The position numbers and the translations under genes are program-made. Source: Listeria sp. PSOL-1 (GTDB lineage Bacteria; Bacillota; Bacilli; Lactobacillales; Listeriaceae). Taken from it: a stretch of DNA of 64,000 nt. The notes below the pieces were generated by a model that did not search any database, had not been told where the DNA came from, and saw nothing but the letters and a program-made list of their open reading frames with translations. This document shows positions 17,884 to 29,252 of this stretch, piece by piece (within the stretch, counting starts at the first letter, position 1; each line of letters opens with the position of its first letter). Location: contig NZ_LR760298.1 in NCBI RefSeq assembly GCF_902806445.1, positions 186,001 to 250,000 on the forward strand, given 5' to 3'.

Positions 17884-19692
17884 ATGTGTGGAATTGTAGG
17901 ATATATTGGAACAAAAAATGCAAAAGATGTCCTTTTAGATGGACTAGAAAAATTAGAATATCGCGGTTATGACTCAGCTGGTATTGCGCTATTTAATCAA
18001 GAAGGCGTGCAAATTTTTAAAGAAAAAGGTCGCATTCAGGATTTGAAAAATGAAGTACCCATTGCAGCATACGGTCAAATTGGAATCGGACATACACGCT
18101 GGGCAACGCATGGGAAACCAAGTAAAATCAATGCTCATCCGCATCAAAGCGAATCAGGCCGTTTTACCATTGTGCATAATGGCGTGATTGAAAATTATTC
18201 CCTGCTAAAAGAAGAGTACTTGCCAGGACGTTTATTTAAAACAGAAACAGACACCGAGGTTATTGTGCAATTAATCGAGTACTTTGCTGGGCAAGAGCTT
18301 GATACAAAAGCAGCTTTTCGAAAAACGATCTCCTTACTTCATGGCTCTTACGCAATTACGTTAATTGATGCTGAGGATCCAGAAGTGCTTTACGCGGCTA
18401 AGAATAAAAGTCCATTATTAATTGGAAAAGGAAACGGTTTTAATATCATTTCAAGTGATGCTATGGCCGCATTAAAAGAAACGAAAGAATTTATTGAAAT
18501 TTTGGATGAAGAATTAATTTCACTAACTAGAGATACAATTATGATTGAAAACTTGAATGGCCAGAAGATGGAACGCGACAGTTTTATCGCAACCATTGAC
18601 TCATCTGATATTGAAAAAGGCACATATCCTCATTACATGTTAAAAGAAATTGATGAAGAGCCGGCAGTTATTAGACATATCATTCAGTCTTATCAAAACA
18701 ACGCAGGTGAAATTACAGTCGATCAAGAAATTTTAAACGAAATCATGGCAGCTGATCGCATTTATATTATTGCATGCGGAACAAGTTATCATGCTGGTCT
18801 TGTTGGAAAAAATTTAATCGAACAATTGGCAGAAATTCCAGTTGAAGTCCATGTCTCAAGTGAAATGGGTTATAATATGCCACTGATGTCCAAAAATCCG
18901 TTGTTTATTTTCATTACGCAAAGTGGTGAAACAGCAGATAGCCGTCAAGTGCTTGTGAAAGTAAAAGAAAAAGGCTATAAAACGTTAACAATGACCAATG
19001 TTCCTGGGTCAACACTTGATCGGGAAGCTGATTTTTCAATGTATTTGCATGCCGGACCAGAAATTGCTGTTGCTTCCACAAAAGCATATACAGCCCAAAT
19101 TGCTGTTTTGAGCATTTTAGGGGCAGCAGTAGGCAAACAAAAGGGCATTCAAGCAGCAAACGAATTAGATTTAGTTGCTGAACTAGGCATTGCAGCAAAT
19201 GCTATGGAAGGACTTGTCGCGAGTAAAGAATTAATTGAACATTTAGCAGCTGAATATCTAGCTGTCTCACGTAACGCCTTTTTCCTAGGTAGAGGGATGG
19301 ACTATTTTGTCGCTATGGAAGCGGCACTTAAATTGAAAGAGATTTCTTATATTCAAGCAGAAGGTTTTGCTAGCGGAGAATTAAAGCACGGAACAATTGC
19401 TTTAATTGAAGATGCAACCCCTGTTTTTGCTGTCATTACTCAAAAAAACATTAATTGGAATATTCGTGGGAACGTCAATGAAGTATTAGCTCGTGGTGCG
19501 AATGCGTGCATCATTTCAATGGAAGGCGTTAACCAGCCAGGAGATCGCCTTGTATTTCCGCAAGTGCATCCATTACTAACATCGCTTGTAAGTGTTATTC
19601 CTTGTCAGTTACTTGCGTATTATGCAGCGCTTCATCGTGGCTGTGATGTCGATAAACCACGTAATTTGGCAAAAAGTGTCACAGTTGAATAA
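17884..19692 (+). CDS. glmS: Glutamine-fructose-6-phosphate aminotransferase GlmS
   Basis: Makes glucosamine-6-phosphate from fructose-6-phosphate and glutamine, the first step to UDP-GlcNAc. 602 aa. It starts MCGIVGYIG, so the catalytic Cys becomes residue 1 after Met removal; this fixes the ATG at 17884, with GGAGG 9 bases upstream. The N-terminal glutaminase domain (1-about 240) is followed by two SIS domains (about 285-420 and 455-600) holding the sugar-phosphate motifs CGTSYHAG and TQSGETADS, and it ends KSVTVE. Expression is controlled by the upstream ribozyme, closing a feedback loop on its own product, which GlmM then uses. Confidence 0.98.
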   Translation: MCGIVGYIGTKNAKDVLLDGLEKLEYRGYDSAGIALFNQEGVQIFKEKGRIQDLKNEVPIAAYGQIGIGHTRWATHGKPSKINAHPHQSESGRFTIVHNGVIENYSLLKEEYLPGRLFKTETDTEVIVQLIEYFAGQELDTKAAFRKTISLLHGSYAITLIDAEDPEVLYAAKNKSPLLIGKGNGFNIISSDAMAALKETKEFIEILDEELISLTRDTIMIENLNGQKMERDSFIATIDSSDIEKGTYPHYMLKEIDEEPAVIRHIIQSYQNNAGEITVDQEILNEIMAADRIYIIACGTSYHAGLVGKNLIEQLAEIPVEVHVSSEMGYNMPLMSKNPLFIFITQSGETADSRQVLVKVKEKGYKTLTMTNVPGSTLDREADFSMYLHAGPEIAVASTKAYTAQIAVLSILGAAVGKQKGIQAANELDLVAELGIAANAMEGLVASKELIEHLAAEYLAVSRNAFFLGRGMDYFVAMEAALKLKEISYIQAEGFASGELKHGTIALIEDATPVFAVITQKNINWNIRGNVNEVLARGANACIISMEGVNQPGDRLVFPQVHPLLTSLVSVIPCQLLAYYAALHRGCDVDKPRNLAKSVTVE

Positions 19693-19710
19693 AAGACGTA
19701 AAAGCCTCTA

Positions 19711-19790
19711 TATTGAAAAGGTTTGCCAGAAACTGAAAGTCTGGCAAACCTTTTCAATGTGAGCGCTTGTCGCCGATTTATTTTGTTTAT
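19711..19790. repeat. Palindromic intergenic repeat, copy A (also terminator)
   Basis: Perfect 18-bp arms, 19713-19730 and 19740-19757, around a 9-nt loop; the right flank reads GAGCGCTTGTCGCCGATTTATTTTG. Related sequences occur at 23978-24117 and 27622-27723. Here the left flank is truncated. It lies between convergent glmS and ydiK and could end both transcripts. Confidence 0.85.
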
Positions 19791-19816
19791 AATAAAGCCT
19801 CTCCTTTTGTCTAAGC

Positions 19817-20011
19817 TTAATTTTTTCTTTTAGCAAAAGCAATAAATAAAAGGCGAAGTCCCGCTACAAAATCAAAAACAGCCATCGCAATGATAATGTA
19901 AGCAAGATATCCCCAACCACGATCGTTCACTTGGTTAACCGCAAAATAAACAAACAATGCCCCTAAAATTAAATAAAGCAAACTTTGAAAAAGCAAATTC
20001 TTTTTTTTCAT
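19817..20011 (-). CDS. ydiK: Small membrane protein, YdiK-like (DUF4305)
   Basis: A 64-aa protein with two hydrophobic helices (about 8-24 and 33-56) and basic ends. AGGAGGGTGA precedes the ATG. Stop of the CPBP gene lies only 3 bp before its start, so they form an operon. The order ydiK-ydiL beside groES-groEL is the same as in Bacillus subtilis, which supports the name. Function is unknown. Confidence 0.75.
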   Translation of the reverse strand: MKKKNLLFQSLLYLILGALFVYFAVNQVNDRGWGYLAYIIIAMAVFDFVAGLRLLFIAFAKRKN

Positions 20012-20014
20012 TAT

Positions 20015-20698
20015 TCACCCTCCTACTCTAAGACTCATTAGCATAACAACTGTATTCATGAGGACATGCGCGCCAATTGAAACAGATAAACGCTTTGTTT
20101 TTGTATATAAATAGCATAGAATAAGTCCAATTACAAAATAGGATAACATGAATTGGATATCGCCATGAAGTATAGCAAAAATAAGAGAACTAATCACTGC
20201 TGCGACATGAATATTCATTATATTGGCTAACCCGCCATAAAGAGCTTTGCGAAAAACAAATTCTTCAATAATTGGGCCTAATAAACTAATAAAGAGTAAA
20301 AAAATCGGTGCTTGTTTAGTTATATCAAGCAGTTGTGTTGTATTAACAGATTGATCAGGAACGCCAATAAATAGCGAAATGATTATTCCACAAAGGTATT
20401 GTGCAAAAAATAAAGAAACGGTACCCCCAACCATCCAAATAAGACTCATCTGTAAAGAAGTTTGTTGCCCTTGAGTAATTCGATTCATGTTAGGTTTACC
20501 CCGTAATGTACGCCAAATAACAAGCAACATGATAATATTGGAAATTAATGTCCAGATAACAAATGAATAACTAGTAATCTCAATGGGGCTAAGAGAGGTT
20601 GTTGTTTTAAGAAGCAAGGCGATAGGAATAGCTCCAATGGCACCGCCGAATAACAGTGTGAAATAAATAATAATAATTGTGAAATAATGCTTTGGCAA
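20015..20698 (-). CDS. ydiL: CPBP-family intramembrane metalloprotease, YdiL-like
   Basis: A polytopic membrane protein of about 227 aa with the CAAX-protease/bacteriocin-processing (CPBP, Abi) motifs: EEFVFRKALYG (the EExxxR motif), a following FAILHG (FxxxH) and HVLMNT (HxxxN). These residues form the predicted glutamate protease site in the membrane. The start is uncertain: the ATG at 20716 has no ribosome site, while TTG at 20698 has AAAGGAAG at good spacing, so I prefer TTG. It is divergent from groES and shares about 220 bp of regulatory space with it. The substrate is unknown. Confidence 0.82.
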   Translation of the reverse strand: MPKHYFTIIIIYFTLLFGGAIGAIPIALLLKTTTSLSPIEITSYSFVIWTLISNIIMLLVIWRTLRGKPNMNRITQGQQTSLQMSLIWMVGGTVSLFFAQYLCGIIISLFIGVPDQSVNTTQLLDITKQAPIFLLFISLLGPIIEEFVFRKALYGGLANIMNIHVAAVISSLIFAILHGDIQFMLSYFVIGLILCYLYTKTKRLSVSIGAHVLMNTVVMLMSLRVGG

Positions 20699-20816
20699 AA
20701 AAACGCTTCCTTTCATAATGACGACAATAATTAAATTATGTTCTTATTGTACTAGGAAAAGATAAAGCAAGCAAATAAGAAAGCATTTTTTTATTCTAAA
20801 TGTTAAAGGTTTATGC

Positions 20817-20845
20817 TTGCATTTCTAACCATTTTTGACTATCAT
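20817..20845 (+). promoter_or_regulatory. Promoter of groESL
   Basis: TTGCAT (20817-20822), 17-bp spacer, TATCAT (20840-20845). This places the start just before the CIRCE operator. TTGACT at 20835 is an alternative -35 but lacks a good -10. Confidence 0.55.
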
Positions 20846-20855
20846 AATAATTGTG

Positions 20856-20882
20856 TTAGCACTCTTATCCATTGAGTGCTAA
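20856..20882 (+). promoter_or_regulatory. CIRCE operator (HrcA site)
   Basis: TTAGCACTC, 9 nt, GAGTGCTAA: an exact copy of the CIRCE inverted repeat bound by the HrcA repressor. It lies at the expected transcript start of groESL, 37 bases before the groES start codon. HrcA falls off DNA when GroEL is busy, so heat raises expression. Confidence 0.98.
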
Positions 20883-20918
20883 AAATAGCAAACAACTATT
20901 TAGAGGAGGTTATTTACA

Positions 20919-21203
20919 TTGTTAAAACCGTTAGGAGATCGTGTTGTCATTGAAGTTTTGGAAGCAGAGGAACAAACAGCAAGCGGGATCGTCTTACCTG
21001 ATTCAGCGAAAGAAAAGCCGCAAGAAGGTAAAGTTGTAGCTGTTGGAACCGGTCGCGTGCTAGATAATGGTACGAAAGAAGCTTTAGAAGTTGCAACTGG
21101 AGACCGTATTATCTACTCGAAATATTCTGGAACAGAAGTAACCTTTGCAGAAAAAGATTATTTAATTTTACGTGAAAGTGATATCTTAGCAGTTATCGAT
21201 TAA
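20919..21203 (+). CDS. groES: Co-chaperonin GroES
   Basis: 10-kDa lid of the GroEL folding chamber, 94 aa. Mobile loop at [18 protein letters not shown] (17-34) and the roof region near VLDNGTKE are typical. Translation starts at TTG (20919) after GAGGAGG; a TTG start is also known for Bacillus groES. First gene of the groESL operon under CIRCE. Confidence 0.97.
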   Translation: MLKPLGDRVVIEVLEAEEQTASGIVLPDSAKEKPQEGKVVAVGTGRVLDNGTKEALEVATGDRIIYSKYSGTEVTFAEKDYLILRESDILAVID

Positions 21204-22868
<1,665 letters not shown>

Positions 22869-22877
22869 GATATACGA

Positions 22878-22922
22878 CGAAAGGCCCCGAGGATTTCTAA
22901 TCTTTTCGCGGGCTTTTTTTTA
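22878..22922 (+). terminator. Terminator of groESL
   Basis: GGCCC...GGGC hairpin with AGGATT/AATCTTTT extension and a run of eight T. Confidence 0.8.
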
Positions 22923-23036
22923 TTAGCTTAAAGCAAGCTCATCATCATCAAACGTAAAATAATTTAATTCACCATTGTAATCGTTTTCTCTCAATTATAC
23001 GGTATAAATAGCAATTTCATCGGCGTTTATCAGCTG

Positions 23037-23065
23037 TTGACTTCTTGCTATAATTCAACTAAAAT
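23037..23065 (+). promoter_or_regulatory. Promoter of the two-part GNAT gene
   Basis: TTGACT (23037-23042), 17-bp spacer, TAAAAT (23060-23065). A second option is an extended -10 TGCTATAAT at 23046-23054. Confidence 0.6.
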
Positions 23066-23111
23066 GAAAGCACTTTGCTGTTACTAATTTGTTGTTGAGG
23101 AGTGGAAGCAC

Positions 23112-23903
23112 TTGATTAAAAGGCTAACTGCATCGAATGAAGTGGAAGTCATGAAACTGCTTAAACCGGAAGCACTTTTAAATTTATTTATATTAGGCGA
23201 TATTGAAAATTTTGGTTATGATAATGATTTTATCGATTTATGGGGAGACTTCGATGAAAACCAGCAATTGCGTGCGTGTATGCTACGCTTTGAACATAAT
23301 TTTTTACCATATGCGAAGTCTTCTGATTTTGATGTGGCTGCTTTTACTAAAATTATCCAAGAAAAAGAAGGTAAAAATATTAATATCAGCGGTATCCCGC
23401 GTGTAGTTTCACAATTTGAACAGACGTTGCCTGAAATTAAGGCGAAAAAACAAGAAGCATATTTTTGTAAGTGTACAAATGCAAGCATGATAAATGCCAA
23501 CCATGAAGTGATTATTCGCCAAGCTAAAGCAGAAGATGTACCTGCAATTGTTACTATGCAAGCAGAAATAAAAGAGTTTGAAGAGCGCGATAGAAATATT
23601 GATTTAATGATTGAACAACTTAATCAGGGATCAAAACGAATTTATTATACTGAGCAAAATGGTGAAATCGCATCTGTCGCAGAGACTTCAGCAGAAAATA
23701 GCTTTTCAGCAATGATCACAGGAGTGGCAACAAAAGAGAATTATCGCAATCAAAAATTTGCAAGCACAATTCTGAAACGTCTTTGTTGTGACTTACTTGC
23801 GGAAGGAAAGACACCCTGTTTGTTTTATCATAATCCAATTGCTGGAAAGATGTACCATAAAATTGGCTTTGAAGATGTTAGCGATTTTGTTTTATATCGG
23901 TAA
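23112..23903 (+). CDS. GNAT-family acetyltransferase with N-terminal extension
   Basis: 263 aa. The C-terminal half (about 135-263) is a GNAT domain: VIIRQAKAEDVPAIVTM opens it, and ATKENYRNQKFASTILKRL is the acetyl-CoA loop (Q/RxxxxA form). The N-terminal 130 residues look like a degenerate GNAT-like domain (LFILGDIENFGY), as in two-domain family members. TTG start at 23112 has GAGGAG upstream. It stands alone between groEL and clpB with its own promoter. Substrate not known. Confidence 0.8.
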   Translation: MIKRLTASNEVEVMKLLKPEALLNLFILGDIENFGYDNDFIDLWGDFDENQQLRACMLRFEHNFLPYAKSSDFDVAAFTKIIQEKEGKNINISGIPRVVSQFEQTLPEIKAKKQEAYFCKCTNASMINANHEVIIRQAKAEDVPAIVTMQAEIKEFEERDRNIDLMIEQLNQGSKRIYYTEQNGEIASVAETSAENSFSAMITGVATKENYRNQKFASTILKRLCCDLLAEGKTPCLFYHNPIAGKMYHKIGFEDVSDFVLYR

Positions 23904-23977
23904 CTTTAAGAGTTTAGGTCACCATGTATATTTTTTAGAAAGTATGATTTTAAAGATATAGCGTAGGTGCTATATTT

Positions 23978-24117
23978 CGGACACGATAAATCGAGCGAAA
24001 GCGTTTGTATTAAGGAGTTTGCCAGAATCGGGAAGCGGAGCGTACGACTGTGCGTGAAAACCGGAAGTCTGGCAAACTTTTTTATGCGAGCGCTTATTAC
24101 TGATTTATTTTGTTTAT
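23978..24117. repeat. Palindromic intergenic repeat, copy B
   Basis: About 140 bp. Left arm runs from GGACACGATAAATCG to GTTTGCCAGA (ends 24026); right arm runs from TCTGGCAAAC (24068) to GATTTATTTTGTTTAT. Arms of about 48 nt pair imperfectly; the central segment of about 41 nt is unique to this copy. It lies between a GNAT gene and clpB, before the clpB promoter. Confidence 0.85.
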
Positions 24118-24150
24118 GCTCCATACTTGTCTTAAAACAGGCGTTTTCAT

Positions 24151-24180
24151 TCGACAAAGAAAGCTAATTTGATGTATAAT
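24151..24180 (+). promoter_or_regulatory. Promoter of clpB
   Basis: TCGACA (24151-24156), 18-bp spacer, TATAAT (24175-24180), immediately before the CtsR box. Confidence 0.65.
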
Positions 24181-24188
24181 AACCTTAA

Positions 24189-24205
24189 GGTCAAAAAAGG
24201 TCAAA
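24189..24205 (+). promoter_or_regulatory. CtsR operator
   Basis: GGTCAAA-AAA-GGTCAAA, an exact match to the tandem heptad bound by the CtsR heat-shock repressor, placed just downstream of the clpB -10. Confidence 0.96.
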
Positions 24206-24236
24206 CAACTTCTTGAATCAAAGGAGGAAAAACCAA

Positions 24237-26840
24237 ATGGAAATGCAAAAATTTACACAACAAGTACAAGAATTGATTGCCGGAGCTCAACAACTTGCTA
24301 TCGAAAAAGAACACCAATCTATTGATGTCGTACATCTTTTCAAAGTATTATTACAAGAAAGCGATTTTGCTAAGCGGATTTATGAGGTTGCACAAGTAGA
24401 TATAAGCAAACTTGAAATAGAAATAGACCAAGCATTAGCAAAAGTCCCTGCAGTTTCTGGAACGAATATTCAATATGGCCGTTCAATGAGCCAAGATTTA
24501 TATCAGCTAATCGTTAATGCTGAAAAAATAGAAAAAGAATTAGAGGATGAGTTTGTTTCAACAGAACACTTATTGCTTGCTGTTATGGAACAAAAAAACA
24601 GCCCGATTACAGAAGCAATTACATCTCAAAATATTCATTCAAAAGTGATAAAACAAGCCATTATGCAAGTTCGAGGAGGTAAAAAAGTGACAAGTCAAAA
24701 TGCTGAAGAGAACTATGAAGCTCTAGAAAAATATGGACGGGATCTCATTAAAGAAGTAAGAAGTGGAAAAATAGATCCTGTTATTGGCCGAGACACTGAA
24801 ATTCGTAACGTGATTCGTATTTTATCACGTAAAACAAAAAATAACCCTGTCCTAATCGGTGAACCGGGTGTAGGGAAAACAGCTATTGTAGAGGGCCTTG
24901 CCCAAAGAATTGTCCGAAAAGACGTACCAGAAGGCCTAAAAGATAAAATAATTATATCACTTGATCTAGGTTCGCTTATTGCCGGAGCTAAATATCGCGG
25001 CGAATTTGAAGAACGTTTAAAAGCTGTCCTTCAAGAAGTAAAACAATCAGAAGGCCAAATTTTACTTTTTATTGACGAAATTCATACGATTGTCGGCGCT
25101 GGGAAAACAGAAGGGGCAATGGATGCAGGCAATATGTTGAAGCCAATGTTAGCACGTGGTGAACTTCATTGTATCGGTGCAACCACACTTGATGAATACC
25201 GCCAATATATTGAAAAAGATGCCGCGCTTGAACGTCGCTTTCAAAAAGTCCTGGTCCCAGAGCCAACCGTAGAAGATACAGTCTCTATTTTACGTGGTTT
25301 AAAAGAACGCTTTGAAATTCATCATGGGGTTAACATCCATGATAACGCTTTAGTTGCTGCAGCGACATTATCTAATCGTTATATCACAGATCGTTTTTTA
25401 CCAGACAAAGCCATTGATTTAGTTGACGAGGCTTGTGCAACGATTCGTGTTGAAATTGATTCAATGCCAAGCGAATTAGATGAAGTCACAAGAAAAGTCA
25501 TGCAGCTTGAGATTGAAGAAGCCGCGTTAAAAGAAGAAAAAGATGTTGCTAGCGAACGCCGCTTAGAAACATTGCAAAAAGAGTTAGCCGACTATAAAGA
25601 AGCAGCTAATCAAATGAAAGCCAAGTGGGAAGCAGAAAAAGGCGAGATTGGTAAGATTCGTGAAATCCGTGAAGCCATTGACCAAATGCGCCATGATTTA
25701 GAAGAGGCTGAAAACAATTACGATTTAAATCGAGCAGCAGAACTTCGACACGGCAAGATCCCAGCTGCAGAAAAAGAATTAACCGAGTTAGAAGCCGAAA
25801 ATCGTACAAAAACAACACAAGAAGATCGTTTATTACAAGAGGAAGTGACTGAAAACGAAATTGCCGAAATCATTGGACGTTGGACAGGCATTCCTGTAAC
25901 TAAGTTAGTAGAAGGTGAACGCGAGAAACTGTTAAAATTAGCAGATGCACTTCATGAAAAAGTCATTGGCCAAGACAATGCTGTCAATTTAGTTAGCGAT
26001 GCTGTTTTGCGTGCACGCGCCGGGATTAAAGATCCACGTAAGCCAATCGGTTCATTTATTTTTCTTGGACCAACAGGTGTCGGGAAAACGGAATTAGCTA
26101 AAGCATTGGCGTACAACCTATTTGATTCAGAAGACCACATGATTCGAATCGATATGAGCGAATACATGGAGAAACATTCTGTATCGCGACTTGTTGGAGC
26201 TCCTCCTGGTTATGTCGGCTATGAAGAAGGCGGACAATTAACAGAAGCCGTCCGTCGTAATCCATATTCAATTATTTTATTAGATGAAATCGAAAAAGCC
26301 CATCCTGATGTATTTAATATCCTCTTACAAGTCCTAGATGACGGTCGCATTACAGATTCAAAAGGTCGGATGGTCGATTTCAAGAATACAGTGATCATCA
26401 TGACAAGTAATATTGGCTCTACATTATTACTAGAACGAACAGCAAATGGTGAAATTTCAGCAGAATTGGAGAAAGATGTGCTTCAAATTCTACAATCTTC
26501 CTTTAAACCAGAATTTTTAAATCGTGTGGATGATATCATCTTATTTAAACCACTTTCACTTGAAAACATTAAAGGAATTGTTGAGAAATTAGTTCATGAA
26601 TTACAATGGCGTTTACAAGATCAAGAAATAAATATCGCTATTTCTAATGCCGCAAAAGCATTTATTGCAGAAGAAGCCTATGATCCAATTTACGGAGCAC
26701 GGCCATTAAAACGCTATTTAGTGCGCCATATGGAAACGCCTCTTGCCCGTGAAATCGTTGCTGGAAAGGTAATGCCACATGCTACTGTTGAAATTGATCT
26801 TGCAAATAATGAGTTAACCTTTAACACAAAAAACGCCTAA
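24237..26840 (+). CDS. clpB: ATP-dependent disaggregase ClpB
   Basis: Hexameric AAA+ chaperone that pulls proteins out of aggregates with DnaK. 867 aa: N-domain (1-145), NBD1 with Walker A GEPGVGKT (about 209-216) and Walker B LLFIDE, a long coiled middle domain (about 410-530), and NBD2 with GPTGVGKT (about 610-617), sensor and C-terminal D2 domains. Two near Met codons exist; the ATG at 24237 is 8 bases past AAAGGAGG. There is no ClpP-binding loop of the ClpC/ClpA type. Repressed by CtsR; gpmA follows with no clear terminator, so some readthrough is likely. Confidence 0.97.
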   Translation: MEMQKFTQQVQELIAGAQQLAIEKEHQSIDVVHLFKVLLQESDFAKRIYEVAQVDISKLEIEIDQALAKVPAVSGTNIQYGRSMSQDLYQLIVNAEKIEKELEDEFVSTEHLLLAVMEQKNSPITEAITSQNIHSKVIKQAIMQVRGGKKVTSQNAEENYEALEKYGRDLIKEVRSGKIDPVIGRDTEIRNVIRILSRKTKNNPVLIGEPGVGKTAIVEGLAQRIVRKDVPEGLKDKIIISLDLGSLIAGAKYRGEFEERLKAVLQEVKQSEGQILLFIDEIHTIVGAGKTEGAMDAGNMLKPMLARGELHCIGATTLDEYRQYIEKDAALERRFQKVLVPEPTVEDTVSILRGLKERFEIHHGVNIHDNALVAAATLSNRYITDRFLPDKAIDLVDEACATIRVEIDSMPSELDEVTRKVMQLEIEEAALKEEKDVASERRLETLQKELADYKEAANQMKAKWEAEKGEIGKIREIREAIDQMRHDLEEAENNYDLNRAAELRHGKIPAAEKELTELEAENRTKTTQEDRLLQEEVTENEIAEIIGRWTGIPVTKLVEGEREKLLKLADALHEKVIGQDNAVNLVSDAVLRARAGIKDPRKPIGSFIFLGPTGVGKTELAKALAYNLFDSEDHMIRIDMSEYMEKHSVSRLVGAPPGYVGYEEGGQLTEAVRRNPYSIILLDEIEKAHPDVFNILLQVLDDGRITDSKGRMVDFKNTVIIMTSNIGSTLLLERTANGEISAELEKDVLQILQSSFKPEFLNRVDDIILFKPLSLENIKGIVEKLVHELQWRLQDQEINIAISNAAKAFIAEEAYDPIYGARPLKRYLVRHMETPLAREIVAGKVMPHATVEIDLANNELTFNTKNA

Positions 26841-26915
26841 CTAAAGCGTTTAGTTTTCACGGAACAGGGAAAAATGGATTGGCTAGATAAACGCTAGTAG
26901 GGAAGGATGAGTAAA

Positions 26916-27605
26916 ATGAAACTAGTATTAATTCGTCACGGACAAAGTGAGTGGAATAAGTTAAACCTATTTACAGGTTGGCATGATGTTGATTTGTCAG
27001 AAGAAGGAATCATTGAAGCAAAAACAGCCGGGAAAAAAATAAAAGAAGCAGGTTTAGAATTTGATGTCGCTTTTACTTCGGTCTTAACCCGCGCCATTAA
27101 AACATTAAACTATGTATTAGAAGAGTCAAATCAAATGTGGCTTCCTGTTTATAAATCATGGCGTCTAAATGAAAGACATTACGGAGCGTTACAAGGTTTA
27201 AATAAACAAGAAACAGCCGAAAAATATGGCGCAGACCAAGTACAACTATGGCGCAGAAGCTATGACACGCTTCCTCCTCTTCTTGAAGAAAATGATAAAC
27301 GCCAAGCAAAAAACGATCGCCGTTACGATTTGCTTGATGCGCATGCCATTCCTTCAGGTGAAAATTTAAAAGTGACCTTAGAACGCGTGATACCTTATTG
27401 GATGGACATCATTGCACCCCAAATAAAATCAGGCAAACGAGTGGTTATCGCTGCCCATGGGAATAGTTTACGTGCCTTAGCTAAATTTTTAGAAGATATT
27501 AGCGATGATGACATTATGCAGCTAGAAATACCAACAGGGGTTCCATTGGTTTATGAATTAGATGAAAATTTAAAGCCAACGAATAAATACTATCTTGATA
27601 AGTAA
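26916..27605 (+). CDS. gpmA: 2,3-bisphosphoglycerate-dependent phosphoglycerate mutase
   Basis: Glycolytic enzyme that interconverts 3- and 2-phosphoglycerate. 229 aa, the usual length. Catalytic His in [10 protein letters not shown] (8-17), second His in AAHGNSLRA, plus ERHYGALQG. The ATG at 26916 gives MKLVLIRHG and lies 9 bases from AAGGA; the ATG at 26907 is too close to the site. It lies 75 bp after clpB, as in Listeria, and ends at palindromic repeat copy C. Confidence 0.95.
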   Translation: MKLVLIRHGQSEWNKLNLFTGWHDVDLSEEGIIEAKTAGKKIKEAGLEFDVAFTSVLTRAIKTLNYVLEESNQMWLPVYKSWRLNERHYGALQGLNKQETAEKYGADQVQLWRRSYDTLPPLLEENDKRQAKNDRRYDLLDAHAIPSGENLKVTLERVIPYWMDIIAPQIKSGKRVVIAAHGNSLRALAKFLEDISDDDIMQLEIPTGVPLVYELDENLKPTNKYYLDK

Positions 27606-27621
27606 AGAAAAGTCTTTGATA

Positions 27622-27723
27622 TGAACAAAATAAATCGGCGACAAGCGATCACATTGAAGAGGTTTACCGGGCTTCTGTCAAACTTCTTCAATGCGATCGT
27701 TTTCGCTCGATTTGTCATGTTCA
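27622..27723. repeat. Palindromic intergenic repeat, copy C (also terminator)
   Basis: About 102 bp and nearly one large hairpin. Both ends read TGAACA inward, then ATAAATCGGCG or ACAAATCGAGCG, CGATC, CATTGAAGA and GTTT. Inverted relative to copies A and B. It lies between convergent gpmA and a minus-strand gene. Confidence 0.85.
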
Positions 27724-27788
27724 AAATAGAATTGAATGCCACTTGTTCCAGACTTCAAAACGGACTTGAAGGTTGCCTCAAACCAAAA

Positions 27789-27977
27789 TTATTTAAGATC
27801 ATAAATTTCGCTGTCTTTTGGCATTAAAAGTGGGATTAAAAATACAAAGAATGAAATGGCCACTGTTAAAACAAGACCTCTTGTGAAATTGAATGATACA
27901 TACAACATAGAAGCAAGGACAAATTCTGTCATCATCGAAAGTAAGAAAGCCCAAATTACTGTAACAATATAGCGCAT
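27789..27977 (-). CDS. Small membrane protein (DUF2929-like)
   Basis: 62 aa with two transmembrane helices (about 4-24 and 31-50) and a short polar tail. GAGGTG stands 6 bases before the ATG. Size, MRYIVTVIWAFLL start and position next to the fabH gene suggest the DUF2929 family found beside fabH in Bacillales; that assignment is from memory. No known function. Confidence 0.7.
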   Translation of the reverse strand: MRYIVTVIWAFLLSMMTEFVLASMLYVSFNFTRGLVLTVAISFFVFLIPLLMPKDSEIYDLK

Positions 27978-28067
27978 AACTACACCTCATTTCGCTTAAA
28001 TCACGAATCCATTCTAGCATATTCTTTAAAAAGATACCAGCTCAGTTTATTTTTTTACATTTGAAGA

Positions 28068-28096
28068 TTGCCAAAAAAAACATTCTCTGCTAAAAT
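28068..28096 (+). promoter_or_regulatory. Promoter of fabH
   Basis: TTGCCA (28068-28073), 17-bp spacer, TAAAAT (28091-28096). Confidence 0.75.
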
Positions 28097-28112
28097 TAGT
28101 ACCAGGTCATAA
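28096..28112 (+). promoter_or_regulatory. Candidate FapR operator
   Basis: TTAGTACC-A-GGTCATAA at the expected transcription start of fabH. The left half is an exact FapR half-site and the right half is degenerate. FapR represses fatty-acid and phospholipid genes in Bacillus and Listeria and is released by malonyl-CoA or malonyl-ACP. Confidence 0.75.
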
Positions 28113-28154
28113 AACGAAAATTACTTTTTAAATATATAATTTGGAGGAAGACAG

Positions 28155-29096
28155 ATGAACGCAGGTATTTTAGGAGTTGGAAAATACGTTCCTGAACGTG
28201 TTTTAACGAATTTTGATTTAGAAAAAATGATAGATACATCTGATGAGTGGATTCGCACACGTACTGGCATTCAAGAAAGAAGAATCGCCAAAGAGAATGA
28301 ATATACGCATGATATGGCATATGAAGCTGCTAAAAGAGCAATTGAAGATGCCAATTTAACCCCTGAAGATATTGATTTATTCATCGTCGCAACCGTTACA
28401 CAAGAAGCAACATTCCCATCTGTTGGTAATATTATTCAAAACCGTCTAGGAGCTAAAAACGCAGCAGCAATGGATTTGGGAGCTGCATGTTCAGGTTTTA
28501 CGTACGGTGTCGTAACCGCATCTCAGTTCATTCAAACAGGCGCATACAAACACATCGTAGTAGTCGGAGCAGATAAATTATCTAAGATTACAGATTGGGA
28601 TGATCGCAGCACAGCAGTTTTGTTTGGTGATGGCGCTGGAGCTGTTGTTATGGGACCAGTTTCAAGTAATCGTGGTTTACTCTCTTTTGTACTTGGCTCA
28701 GATGGATCCGGTGCGGAGTATTTAAATTTAAAAGAAGAAAATCATAAACTTTATATGAATGGCCGTGAAGTATTCCGCTTTGCTGTACGTAAAATGGGAG
28801 ACGCCTCACTTGAAGTTTTAGAAAAAGCTGGTTTAGAAAAAACGGATCTCGACTTATTGATCCCTCATCAAGCAAACATCCGCATCATGGAAGCATCCCG
28901 TGAAAGACTCGATTTACCAGAGGAAAAACTCATGAAAACTGTTCATAAATATGGAAATACCTCATCATCATCGATTGCCCTTGCTTTAATTGATGCTGTG
29001 CAAGAAGGCCGTGTTCATGATGATGATAACTTGCTACTAGTTGGCTTTGGAGCTGGTCTTACTTGGGGAGCACTCGTACTTCGGTGGGGAAAATAA
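28155..29096 (+). CDS. fabH: Beta-ketoacyl-ACP synthase III FabH
   Basis: Starts fatty-acid synthesis by condensing acyl-CoA primers with malonyl-ACP; in Gram-positives it prefers branched primers. 313 aa. The Cys-His-Asn triad is C112 in AACSGFTYG, His in [10 protein letters not shown] and Asn in [16 protein letters not shown] precedes the ATG. A FapR-like box lies over the promoter. fabF follows 156 bp later with a promoter of its own. Confidence 0.97.
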   Translation: MNAGILGVGKYVPERVLTNFDLEKMIDTSDEWIRTRTGIQERRIAKENEYTHDMAYEAAKRAIEDANLTPEDIDLFIVATVTQEATFPSVGNIIQNRLGAKNAAAMDLGAACSGFTYGVVTASQFIQTGAYKHIVVVGADKLSKITDWDDRSTAVLFGDGAGAVVMGPVSSNRGLLSFVLGSDGSGAEYLNLKEENHKLYMNGREVFRFAVRKMGDASLEVLEKAGLEKTDLDLLIPHQANIRIMEASRERLDLPEEKLMKTVHKYGNTSSSSIALALIDAVQEGRVHDDDNLLLVGFGAGLTWGALVLRWGK

Positions 29097-29143
29097 CAAC
29101 TTGCAAGATTAAAAATAGCAGAAAAGCAGTCATATCTCATTTT

Positions 29144-29155
29144 TTATGCTATAAT
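29144..29155 (+). promoter_or_regulatory. Extended -10 promoter of fabF
   Basis: TTATGCTATAAT with TATAAT at 29150-29155 and the TGN extension; no clear -35. It gives fabF a start independent of fabH. Confidence 0.55.
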
Positions 29156-29252
29156 AGTTAGTGCATTTATTATTAATTTTTAGTTGAAAATAGCTCCTGC
29201 TTGACTTGCAGAAGTTGTTTTTTCATGATCCCGAAGCTAAGGAGATGAAGAA

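Noticed and set aside
23967-24167. 66-codon frame across repeat copy B
   Set aside because: It is made mostly of the palindromic repeat and clpB promoter.
27621-27827. 68-codon frame across repeat copy C
   Set aside because: Composed of repeat sequence, with no family likeness.
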